From DATBFG01 sp036558645 (GTDB lineage Bacteria > Acidobacteriota > Terriglobia > Terriglobales > Acidobacteriaceae), in NCBI GenBank assembly GCA_036558645.1, contig DATBFG010000086.1, positions 1-64,000 on the forward strand: a stretch of DNA of 64,000 bases, given 5' to 3'. Made by a program: the position numbers and the translations under genes. Below are positions 18,626-26,175 of the stretch, piece after piece; within the stretch, counting starts at the first letter, position 1, and every line of letters starts with the position of its first letter. The notes below the pieces were generated by a model. The model was not told the DNA's origin and did no database searches. It saw only the letters and a program-made list of their open reading frames with translations.

Positions 18626-19231
18626 ATGTTGTTTGAAGGCAACGAGCGGAAAGAACGCGAGCGGCAAATGAAGGCAGAAGGGCGTTTGCCGCCTGGGCAG
18701 TCCCTGACGCTGAAATGGCCGGTTCTACATTACGGCTCAGTCCCTCGCTTTGATCCTGATCGCTGGGAGCTTCGTGTCTACGGCCTGGTTGAAACTCCAG
18801 TGCGGCTAAGTTGGAAAGAGTTCAATGCGCTGCCACGAACAGAGCGGATCAGCGACTTCCACTGTGTGACGCGCTGGAGCCGCTTCGACAATCGTTGGGA
18901 TGGAGTGGCCTTTCAGGAAATTCTCCGTCGTGTTCGTCCGCTTCCGAACGCCTCACATGTACTAGTCCACGGGGAACAGGGATACACCGCCAACATCCCC
19001 ATGGCTGATCTGGACCGCGAAACGGTAATTCTGGCGACGCACCATGACGGTGAGCCATTAAGCGCCGATCACGGTTATCCCTTGCGTCTCATTGTTCCGC
19101 ATTTGTATGCCTGGAAGTCTGTGAAATGGCTGCGCGGCTTAGAGTTTCTTGATCACGATGCCGCCGGCTTCTGGGAGCAGAACGGATATCACATGTACGG
19201 CGATCCGTTTCGAGAGCAGAGATTTGGGTGA
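18626..19231 (+). CDS. Sulfite-oxidase-like molybdopterin-dependent oxidoreductase
   Basis: A 201-residue protein of the oxidoreductase molybdopterin-binding (SUOX) fold: RWELRVYGLVETPVRLSWKEF, then DFHCVTRWSRFDNRWDGV with Cys80 as the presumed molybdenum ligand, and HGYPLRLIVPHLYAWKSVKWLRG. It is shorter than sulfite oxidases, lacks the dimerisation domain and has no Tat signal, so it appears cytoplasmic, unlike MsrP/YedY. The physiological substrate of this short group is not established. ATG 18626 is the frame start; a ribosome binding site is not obvious. Confidence 0.88.
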   Translation: MLFEGNERKERERQMKAEGRLPPGQSLTLKWPVLHYGSVPRFDPDRWELRVYGLVETPVRLSWKEFNALPRTERISDFHCVTRWSRFDNRWDGVAFQEILRRVRPLPNASHVLVHGEQGYTANIPMADLDRETVILATHHDGEPLSADHGYPLRLIVPHLYAWKSVKWLRGLEFLDHDAAGFWEQNGYHMYGDPFREQRFG

Positions 19232-19265
19232 GGCAAACTAAGGATTGTAGGATTTCGAAATTGGC

Positions 19266-19393
19266 GGATTGAATTTGTGAATTTGGGGAAGGACAAATTT
19301 TGGTATTTTCGAACGTTTGGGGAGGCTGTGGTTGAGGGGCTTGTTACGACCGATTCTTGTGGTTCGGCCTTCAAATTCGTAAATCAGCAATCC
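19266..19393. repeat. Imperfect long inverted repeat, AT-rich, between convergent genes
   Basis: GGATTGAATTTGTGAATTTG at 19266-19285 is imperfectly complementary to 19372-19393 (about 17 of 22 positions when one strand is reversed), and the weaker match extends outward by about 20 nt on each side. The spacer is about 86 nt and base composition is much more AT-rich than the flanks. It could be a bidirectional terminator, a decayed miniature element, or a low-complexity spacer. Confidence 0.35.
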
Positions 19394-19409
19394 ATCAATC
19401 GGACAATCT

Positions 19410-19976
19410 TCATTTCTTCAATATCGGATTGTAGCCATCGCTGACAAGCTTGGTTTTCATCGCTTCGGCCTCTTTGACGTCGGAATAGGGACCTACCTGA
19501 ACATGGATCAGCTTATCGGTCGGAGCGTTGGTGGCGGCGAAGGCAGGATACTGTTTCTTCTTCAGTGCATCGACTAAAGCATCGGCGTCTTCTTGCTTGC
19601 TGACGGCTGCCACCTGGACGAGGTATCCAGGCCCTATAGCTGGCGGCGCTGAATCCTCAGGAGTTTTGGTCTCCTGTGGAGTTGGAGCTGAATTGCCGGT
19701 GTCAGGAGCTTCCAGGCTGGCATTGGCATTTTTGTCGGCAACCGACTTATAAAAAGTCATATCGCCAGTTGCTGATGCCGGTTTGACGGCGTTGGGGCGC
19801 GCGCTGGTATTTGTAGCTGGAGCCGGAATCTGGGCGATCTCTGCCGGCTTAACGCTGTTCTTGCCGAGGGAGAAGCCCATGCCGAAGAAAACGGCGCACA
19901 GGATGACGAGGCCAAAAAAGATAGCCAGCATCTTGCCCGTGCCAAGGGTGATTTCAGTGTCTTGACTCGCTGTCAT
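19410..19976 (-). CDS. SPOR-domain membrane protein
   Basis: One N-terminal membrane helix (about 17-38, MLAIFFGLVILCAVFFGMGFS) is followed by a long Pro/Ala/Thr-rich linker and a C-terminal SPOR domain (GYLVQVAAVSKQEDADALVD through IHVQVGPYSDVKEAEAMKTK). SPOR domains bind glycan strands lacking stem peptides, usually at the division site. ATG 19976 has GGAG 6 nt upstream, so the TTG four codons earlier is rejected. It is the last gene of the TPR-nfeD-slipin-SPOR operon, 32 bp after the slipin gene. Confidence 0.9.
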   Translation of the reverse strand: MTASQDTEITLGTGKMLAIFFGLVILCAVFFGMGFSLGKNSVKPAEIAQIPAPATNTSARPNAVKPASATGDMTFYKSVADKNANASLEAPDTGNSAPTPQETKTPEDSAPPAIGPGYLVQVAAVSKQEDADALVDALKKKQYPAFAATNAPTDKLIHVQVGPYSDVKEAEAMKTKLVSDGYNPILKK

Positions 19977-20008
19977 GGCGCGCTCCAACGTCGTTGACTT
20001 CTACTAGC

Positions 20009-20815
20009 TCATGCCGCTGGCGAGGTCGAAGGCCGCGTATTCGGCTCGTTCTCCGGTTTTCCCAGCAATTTTTGCAGCCCGGAGAAGAAATCCACTGGAA
20101 CCGGGAATACGACTGTTGTGTTCTTCTCCACACCAATTTCAGTTAATGTCTGCAGATAGCGAAGCTGCACGCTGACCGGTTCTGTCGCCAGCAACCGCGC
20201 CGCATCGACCAGTCGCTGGGCTGCCGAGTATTCGCCTTCCGCATGAATAATCTTCGAACGCTTTTCGCGTTCCGCTTCGGCTTGCTTCGCCATCGCGCGC
20301 AACATGGTCTCGGGCATGTCAACCTGTTTGACCTCGACGTTCACGACTTTGACTCCCCAAGGCGCCGTGTGCTGGTCGAGAATGCTTTGGAGCCGGGCAT
20401 TGATCTTCTCGCGATGCGCGAGCAATTCGTCAAGTTCCTGTTCACCAAGGACCGAGCGCAACGTAGTCTGCGCAAACTGCGAAGTCTGGTAGACATAGTT
20501 GGATACTTCGACCACAGCGCGCCTCGGTTCGATGACGCGAAGAAAGATCACGGCGTTCACTTTGAGGGTGACGTTATCCCGCGTGATGATGTCTTGCGGG
20601 GGGACTTCCAGGGCTTCCTGGCGAAGTGAGACGCGCACGATCCTGTCGATCGGGGCAAAGACCAGGATAATCCCCGGGCCCTTCGCTTGCGGAAGCAGCC
20701 GACCCAGTCGAAAAATGACTCCGCGTTCGTATTCGGCCAGGATCTTGATGGAACTCAGGATGTAGAGCAGAAAAACGATGAAAGCGATCGTGCCAAAGCC
20801 GAAACCGAGCTCCAT
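20009..20815 (-). CDS. Slipin/stomatin-like SPFH (band 7) protein
   Basis: A 268-residue membrane-anchored SPFH protein. The N-terminal helix (FGTIAFIVFLLYILSSI) precedes the band-7 domain with EYERGVIFRLGRL, GPGIILVFAPIDRIVRVSLR and VEVKQVDMPE, then a helical region EAEREKRSKIIHAEGEYSAAQRL typical of stomatins. These proteins form membrane microdomain oligomers. ATG 20815 has GGAGG 5 nt upstream. The upstream nfeD gene is the usual partner: NfeD-type proteases cut the C-terminus of stomatins in archaea, so the pair is a classic module. Confidence 0.93.
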   Translation of the reverse strand: MELGFGFGTIAFIVFLLYILSSIKILAEYERGVIFRLGRLLPQAKGPGIILVFAPIDRIVRVSLRQEALEVPPQDIITRDNVTLKVNAVIFLRVIEPRRAVVEVSNYVYQTSQFAQTTLRSVLGEQELDELLAHREKINARLQSILDQHTAPWGVKVVNVEVKQVDMPETMLRAMAKQAEAEREKRSKIIHAEGEYSAAQRLVDAARLLATEPVSVQLRYLQTLTEIGVEKNTTVVFPVPVDFFSGLQKLLGKPENEPNTRPSTSPAA

Positions 20816-20939
20816 CAGCGCCTCCAAAATAAGTTGTCGGGAACGCGTCTTGACGCGGATTGTACCTCAAGTTCAGCTTGAAAGGCGGTGACCAGAGAGG
20901 TGCGCGAAAGGCCCATTCTGAATCTCCATGCGAACTCTC

Positions 20940-22262
20940 TTACGCCAGGCTGCTCGAGGTAGTATTTTGTGCCACGCTTGCCGGATCGACCTCGAGTTGC
21001 AGACCGTCCACTTTCCGCACAACGATGCCTTGCCCGGCCGGAACATTCGTCGAGGCGATCGCGTCCCATAGCTCGCCGTGCACGAAGACTTTTCCTTGAG
21101 GCAAAAGGGCTGTTTGCGCGATTCCTGCTTCCCCAATCAAGCCTTGCACTCCGGTTACGATTTTGTTGGCCCGCGCCTTTAAGGCAATCGTCATCAGAAA
21201 AACCGTAATTGCACTTAAGGGGAGGCTCACACTTAACGCGGTGAGCAAATGCACCTTCATCTCGGGTATCGGGCCATCCACCAGAAGAAGCGCGCCAAGA
21301 ACCATCGTGCAGATGCCGCCGATACCGAGCACTCCATGCGTGGCAAACTTGGCCTCCAATGCGAACAAGACGAATGATGCCAGGATGAGCACAACCGCGG
21401 CAAAGCGCGTTGGGAGGAGATTGAGCGCGAAAATCGCCAGCAGGATGAAAACCACCCCAACCGTGCCGGGGACGACTGCGCCGGGGTGGTTGAACTCCGC
21501 ATACAAGGCGAGGACCCCGATGGCAAGCAGAATAAACGCCACGTTGGGGTCCATGATGTAGGCCAGGATGTGCTGCTTCAGTGTCATCGGATAGACGCGT
21601 ACGGGCTGTCCGGTCAGATTCAACGTCACCGTTTGTCCGTCAAACCGTTTGACGCTTCGTCCCTGGATCTGTTTAAAGAGATCCTCTTCGTTGGCCGCCA
21701 CATAATCGATAAGCTTTTGCGAGAGCGCCTCTTGCTCCGTGAACGATTTCGACTGCCGTACGGTGCTCTCGGCTACCTCGACGTTGCGGCCGCGTTTGGC
21801 AGCGACCGAGCGCATGAGGGCGGCGGCATCGTTTTCCATCTTCTGCTTCATCACGTCATCGAGCTTGCCGCCTCCGATGGTCACGGGATGCGCTGCGCCT
21901 GTGTTGGTACCGGGCGCCATGGCTGCTACGTCGGCGCTTTCGAGAATAAAGAAGCCTGCAGAGGCTGCGCGGCTGCCGCCGGGCGTAACGTAGATGATGA
22001 CTGGAACTCGCGCCGCCAGGATCTTCTCGATGATGTCTCGGGTTGAATCCACCAAACCACCGGGCGTGTTGAGTTCAATGAGAAGGGCGTCGTCTTTGCT
22101 GCGTTCAGCTTCCGCGATGGCTCGCGCGATGTACTCAGCCGAAATCGGCTGGATGGTATCGTGCAGCACGATTTTCAGGACCTCAGCGTGGCAGGGAAGC
22201 AGAGTCAAAGCCAGCATGCCTGCGGCAACAGCAATCAAGCGAGACTTTCGGACGACGTTCAT
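20940..22262 (-). CDS. nfeD: NfeD-family membrane serine protease (ClpP-class)
   Basis: A signal sequence (about 8-26) is followed by a ClpP-like protease domain with ELNTPGGLVDS and the catalytic serine region GGSRAASAGFF (Ser101). A lysine in the KLDDVMKQKMENDAA segment (about 133-141) is the expected partner base. Five or so membrane helices follow (about 235-370) and then a C-terminal OB-fold NfeD domain (GLIGEAGIAQTALLPQGKVFVHGELWDA). The protein likely cleaves membrane proteins, with the downstream slipin as the expected substrate. The start overlaps the stop of the TPR gene by an ATGA junction, so translation is probably coupled. Confidence 0.95.
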   Translation of the reverse strand: MNVVRKSRLIAVAAGMLALTLLPCHAEVLKIVLHDTIQPISAEYIARAIAEAERSKDDALLIELNTPGGLVDSTRDIIEKILAARVPVIIYVTPGGSRAASAGFFILESADVAAMAPGTNTGAAHPVTIGGGKLDDVMKQKMENDAAALMRSVAAKRGRNVEVAESTVRQSKSFTEQEALSQKLIDYVAANEEDLFKQIQGRSVKRFDGQTVTLNLTGQPVRVYPMTLKQHILAYIMDPNVAFILLAIGVLALYAEFNHPGAVVPGTVGVVFILLAIFALNLLPTRFAAVVLILASFVLFALEAKFATHGVLGIGGICTMVLGALLLVDGPIPEMKVHLLTALSVSLPLSAITVFLMTIALKARANKIVTGVQGLIGEAGIAQTALLPQGKVFVHGELWDAIASTNVPAGQGIVVRKVDGLQLEVDPASVAQNTTSSSLA

Positions 22263-23845
22263 TGGCTTGGCAGCGGCTGCGCTTTCTCCGCGAGCTTGGC
22301 TGCGACAGAGCGCTTCAGCGACTGTGCCTGGCCGTTCATAGGCTCCAGGCGCAGGGCGCTGTCCAGATGCGCGGAAGCGGACTCAAGATTATTGTCTCGC
22401 AAATCGAGGCGGGCTAACACCAATAATGGCTCGGCCAACTGTCGTAAGGCCAGGGCCGATTCGGCCTGAGAGCGGGCGCCCGTAATGTCGTTATTGGCCT
22501 CAAGGACAGTGGCCAACCCTGCGTGCGCTTCTGCATTAGACGAATCGAGAGCCGTAGCTTCGCGAAATTCGCGCTCCGCCTCGGAAATGAAGCCCTGCTT
22601 GAGGAACTCGTGTCCCCGGTCGGCATGGAATTGCGCGTGGGTACGAACGTCAGTTTTGGCAAGTCTCTGCTCCGCCGTTTCCTGGATCTTCATCGTCATC
22701 TGGCGGAAGGAACTCTCTTCGTAATTCAGCCGGATACGCTCCAGGGGAGGCTTAGCCCTGGCGACCCCGACGGAGGCTGGATTTGAACTTGGGGTCGAAA
22801 GACTGTTCATAAAGGTCTTAGCCTCGCTGTCATCGGGACGCAATGTGAGCGACTCATGGAGATGCTGGTTCGCTCCGGTTGCGTCTCCTCTGCGGTAGAG
22901 GGATACGGCAAGATTAAAGTGATAATCCGCGTTGTCCGGATCGGCGTCGAGGGCTCTTTGGAAATAATCGACAGCGGTTTTCTCGCCACGCCGGGAGGCG
23001 ACAACTCCCAGGTTGTTGTAGACCTCGCTGAGCGGGAGTCGCGCCGCCACAAAAGCGAAGGCGGACTCGGAGCGTGCGAAGTCTCCCGCGTAGTAGGCAG
23101 CAAGCCCAAGATAGAAGTTGGCCTCGCGGGCCTCCGGCGCTGATGTGGGAACCCGTGCGAGGTAAGCGGCAGCCTGGCTGTACTGGCGCTCCCGGAAACA
23201 TGTTTTACCCAGTTGGAGCAAGGCCTCGGTATAGGTCGGGTTTAGGCGAATGGCTTCCCGGTAATGCTGAATCTGATCTGGTCCGTCGGAACCGATCATG
23301 CCGCGAATGTAGTTTTCAAAGGCGTCGAGCCGAACCGACGGCCATGAGGAGAGGAAGGCTTGCTTCGATACAGGCGAAACAGGCCGGGCTGCCTGCAACA
23401 AATCCCATGCCAACAGGGTTTCAGTGTCCAGCAACTGCGTCAGTGGACCGGATTCGGTGACAGCGGGCAGCAGGCGTTCGCGACGCATATCCAGGAGTTG
23501 AGCCGTCGCGGAGAAGTTCCTTCCATCGAAGTCGTAGGAGCCCAAGACCACATAATCGACATCGAGTTGTTCGGCGATCCGGTAAAGAGTAGCCCGTGAA
23601 AGTCGCGCGTTCGCGGGTACGGCGAGCCGGTCATAGGCCCGCAGGCGGTCTTCCCGCGGAATGACGTACAGCGCCGGCGAGGTCAGCCGTTGCCGGAACA
23701 GTTCAGGGAAGCTCTCTGAAATCCACTCCAACCCAGGAGCCTTAGAGCGGTTTTCGAACCTGACTACGAACACCATTTGGCCCGGAGTGGCGGGAGTTTG
23801 AGCGAAGGCCGTGGAGAGCAGAAGTAGGAGGAACAGGCGTTTCAA
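22259..23845 (-). CDS. Exported TPR protein with TolB/CsgG-like N-terminal domain
   Basis: After a signal peptide (LKRLFLLLLLSTAFA) comes an alpha/beta domain, about 20-150, with VVRFENRSKAPGLEWISESF and LDVDYVVLGSYDFDG. This looks like the TolB-N/FlgO/CsgG-type fold. The rest is tetratricopeptide repeats (for example EALLQLGKTCFRERQYSQAA, AEVYNN-type and NADYHFNLAVSLYRRGDATG). The protein is probably a periplasmic scaffold. The start is uncertain: a TTG at 23845 opens the signal peptide directly, whereas an ATG at 23917 would add 24 residues before it. A TATAAT lies just upstream of the TTG. It is first in the nfeD-slipin-SPOR operon. Confidence 0.8.
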   Translation of the reverse strand: MKRLFLLLLLSTAFAQTPATPGQMVFVVRFENRSKAPGLEWISESFPELFRQRLTSPALYVIPREDRLRAYDRLAVPANARLSRATLYRIAEQLDVDYVVLGSYDFDGRNFSATAQLLDMRRERLLPAVTESGPLTQLLDTETLLAWDLLQAARPVSPVSKQAFLSSWPSVRLDAFENYIRGMIGSDGPDQIQHYREAIRLNPTYTEALLQLGKTCFRERQYSQAAAYLARVPTSAPEAREANFYLGLAAYYAGDFARSESAFAFVAARLPLSEVYNNLGVVASRRGEKTAVDYFQRALDADPDNADYHFNLAVSLYRRGDATGANQHLHESLTLRPDDSEAKTFMNSLSTPSSNPASVGVARAKPPLERIRLNYEESSFRQMTMKIQETAEQRLAKTDVRTHAQFHADRGHEFLKQGFISEAEREFREATALDSSNAEAHAGLATVLEANNDITGARSQAESALALRQLAEPLLVLARLDLRDNNLESASAHLDSALRLEPMNGQAQSLKRSVAAKLAEKAQPLPSQ

Positions 23846-24061
23846 GACGACGCCATTATAAGCGCTCGAATCGTGCGACGCTGTGAGGTTGGGCCTCTCC
23901 AACAAACTGAAGGACATAGCCTTCCCATAAATTCATTCCATCTTGCTCATAAGCTTTTTTAATTGGCCTTGCACAGGGCTGCAGGGTAATCTTCTAGGTT
24001 CCTAATCCCCCCATGCAATTCAGTTGGGCCGAGTTTTGGCACAAAACTTCTAAGGAGATCC

Positions 24062-25492
24062 ATGTCGAGCGAACTGCGTAATTTCCTGGCAATTCCGTAT
24101 GACGAACTGGAAGAGATGAACCTGGCTGCGAAAACGCAGCGGCTGAATCGTGTGGCGCCCCACAAGATTCAAGAAGAACGGCTTAAGTATCTGAAGGACG
24201 AAAAGCGAATTAAGGCTGTGACCGTGCTCTTCAGCGATCTGGAGGGGCGGTTGCACATGCTCGACTATGACAAGAAGTTCCTGGTAAAGAGCTTCGATAA
24301 CCTGACGTTTGACGGATCGTCGATTCGCGGCTTCACCGCGCAGCGAGAGAGCGATCTGCGGCTGGGAATTGACTGGAGTGCCTTCTATTGGGCTCCTGCT
24401 GACATCTTCGGTTCCGGCAAAGTGCTTGTGTTCGGCGAGGTGATCGACAAAGGAGGCACACCCTACGCCGCCGATATCCGCAGCGTCTTAAAGAATTTCG
24501 CTGACCGGCTGCATAAGAAAGAGGGCTACACGCTTAACGCCGCGAATGAAATTGAGGGCTTCCTCTTTCTGGGGCCCGATGCTGAACGCCGCTACCACCA
24601 GACCGGCAAGTTCGACTATGTGAATACCGGCGGATATTACCACTCGCTTCCGGGAGACCCACTGCGTACTTTCATCGATACGACGGCCGAAGTGCAGCGC
24701 GCCATGGGTTTCCAGAACGAAAAAGATCATCCGGAAGTCGCGCCTTCGCAGTTTGAAATCAACTATAGCTATGCAGAAGTGGTGGCAGCCGCCGATCAGA
24801 TCCAGCTTTATAAGTTGATTTGCCGCCAGGTCGCCACCAAGATGGGACTGACTGCTTCGTTCCTGCCGAAACCGGTTGTCGGCGTGAACGGTAACGGTAT
24901 GCACACTAACGTGTCGATCAGCAAGAACGGCAAGAACCTTTTCTGGGATGCCAAGGGCGAAGAAAAGCTCAGCAAGGCGGGATGGTCGTTCATTGACCGG
25001 ATTCTCACGCATGCCAACGATATCTGCCTGATGCTGAATGCCAGCGTCAACGCGTACCGCCGGTTGGATCCGCACTTTGAGGCGCCGAACCAGATCAAGG
25101 CCTCTCCTACGGATCGGGGCTCCATGGTGCGCGTCCCGATTGGCAACGAGAAGAGTATGCGGGTCGAGGTTCGTTCAGTGGGCCCGGATGCGAATCCGTA
25201 CATGGTGATGTACTCGATCTTCAAGACCGGCCTCGATGGCGAGACCGCGAAAATCAAAAACCTGCGCCAGGCTCAGCGCTATTTGCCCGACAACGTCTAC
25301 ACGGCGATCGAGAATTTCCGCAAGGCCAAGTGGACTTCGGAAATCCTGGGTGAAGACGTCAAAGAGCGCTATGCCGACCTCAAGCAGGCATCGGCGGATC
25401 GTTGCCCGCGCCTGCTGGGCACATTCGTGAAGGCACCCGAGGTGCAGTACCATCACGATGTTTACAATCAGTTCCTGTGGAATTTGTTTTAA
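24062..25492 (+). CDS. glnA: Glutamine synthetase, divergent type I
   Basis: The protein makes glutamine from glutamate, ammonia and ATP in the cytoplasm. At 476 residues it fits GSI size. Active-site blocks are recognisable: FDNLTFDGSSIRGF, EIEGFLF (two metal-binding Glu), HPEVAPSQFEI, NGNGMHTNVSI (His), NAYRRLDPHFEAPN (Arg and Glu) and RVEVRSVGPDANPY. The usual adenylylation site NLYDLP is replaced near the C-terminus by a different sequence (NLRQAQRYLPDNVY), so GlnE-type control is not expected. The N-terminus carries an extra roughly 35 residues. A strong AAGGAG ribosome binding site precedes ATG 24062, and a hairpin terminator follows. Confidence 0.93.
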   Translation: MSSELRNFLAIPYDELEEMNLAAKTQRLNRVAPHKIQEERLKYLKDEKRIKAVTVLFSDLEGRLHMLDYDKKFLVKSFDNLTFDGSSIRGFTAQRESDLRLGIDWSAFYWAPADIFGSGKVLVFGEVIDKGGTPYAADIRSVLKNFADRLHKKEGYTLNAANEIEGFLFLGPDAERRYHQTGKFDYVNTGGYYHSLPGDPLRTFIDTTAEVQRAMGFQNEKDHPEVAPSQFEINYSYAEVVAAADQIQLYKLICRQVATKMGLTASFLPKPVVGVNGNGMHTNVSISKNGKNLFWDAKGEEKLSKAGWSFIDRILTHANDICLMLNASVNAYRRLDPHFEAPNQIKASPTDRGSMVRVPIGNEKSMRVEVRSVGPDANPYMVMYSIFKTGLDGETAKIKNLRQAQRYLPDNVYTAIENFRKAKWTSEILGEDVKERYADLKQASADRCPRLLGTFVKAPEVQYHHDVYNQFLWNLF

Positions 25493-25504
25493 GGGAACGG
25501 GATG

Positions 25505-25536
25505 AGAAGGGCGCACTCGCTATGGGTGCGCCTTCT
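25505..25536 (+). terminator. Intrinsic terminator-like hairpin after glutamine synthetase
   Basis: AGAAGG and CGCAC (one G bulged) pair with GTGCG and CCTTCT around a 9-nt loop, giving an 11-bp stem 12 nt after the stop codon. The following T-run is short (TTGTGTG). Its presence argues against starting the next gene at 25502. Confidence 0.6.
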
Positions 25537-25585
25537 TGTGTGCCTAAACTTTCGTACGATGTCTCGATTGAAGAAAGACACTTGT

Positions 25586-26125
25586 ATGAATCGAGTCTTT
25601 TCATCGTTTCTTCTTGTGCAGGCCTTACACGGCAGCCTCATTCTCGCGCAGAGTCAACCTTCCAATTCTGCTCCCAACGCTGGAACGGGCCAGGGCCCTT
25701 TGGAGGTCCGTAGCAACACCAAAGGCTTCGACCTGCGTAAATACACCAATAAGCTGTTTTCTGTTGTGAGATCAAACTGGTACGAAGAGATTCCTGAGGA
25801 AGCGCGCGATCCGCAAAGGAAGGCAGGCAAGGTTACGATTGATTTCCGTGTCATGAAGGACGGGACGATTACAGACGTCAATTACTTAGAGCGTTCCGGG
25901 AATGAGGCGCTAGATCGGGCAGCCTTTGCTAGCATTATTCACTCAAGTCCACTCAAACCTTTGCCAGCCAAGTTTGAATGTGCCTTCGCCGCATACCGAT
26001 TTCACTTCTTATATAACCCAGACGAGCTTAAGAAAGACGATCTCAAGAACACCGCAAACTCGGAACCGTTACAGCCCTGCGTTACCAGTACCATCCGCGT
26101 CGGGGACACAGAAATACCTAAATGA
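25586..26125 (+). CDS. Exported protein with TonB C-terminal-like domain
   Basis: A 179-residue protein with an N-terminal signal peptide (FSSFLLVQALHGSLILAQ) and a TonB-C-like domain: KAGKVTIDFRVMKDGTITDV, then ALDRAAFASIIHSSPLKPLP. There is no long Pro-rich spacer, so it is not a standard TonB. Such single-domain proteins are common in Acidobacteriota and their partners are unknown. ATG 25586 is chosen because the region upstream is the terminator hairpin of glnA. The C-terminus includes a Cys in LQPCVTS and is polar. Confidence 0.75.
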   Translation: MNRVFSSFLLVQALHGSLILAQSQPSNSAPNAGTGQGPLEVRSNTKGFDLRKYTNKLFSVVRSNWYEEIPEEARDPQRKAGKVTIDFRVMKDGTITDVNYLERSGNEALDRAAFASIIHSSPLKPLPAKFECAFAAYRFHFLYNPDELKKDDLKNTANSEPLQPCVTSTIRVGDTEIPK

Positions 26126-26151
26126 TCTCCCGTTTTCTACCTGTCGCGCAG

Positions 26152-26168
26152 GCCGGCGGGACGCCGGC
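26152..26168. repeat. GC-rich palindrome, REP-like, between convergent genes
   Basis: GCCGGCG, then GGA, then CGCCGGC is a perfect 7-bp stem, followed on the plus strand by GCTACTTTTAAC. It lies between the stops of two convergent genes and may terminate both. The wider string GCAGGCCGGCGGGACGCCGG resembles a palindrome often dispersed through acidobacterial and other genomes, but I see only one clear copy here. Confidence 0.5.
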
Positions 26169-26175
26169 GCTACTT

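Noticed and set aside
23960..24060. Sigma-54-like boxes before glutamine synthetase (TTGGCC...GGGCTGC and TTGGCACAAAACTTCT)
   Set aside because: The first has the GG and GC elements at the wrong spacing; the second overlaps the ribosome binding site, leaving no leader.
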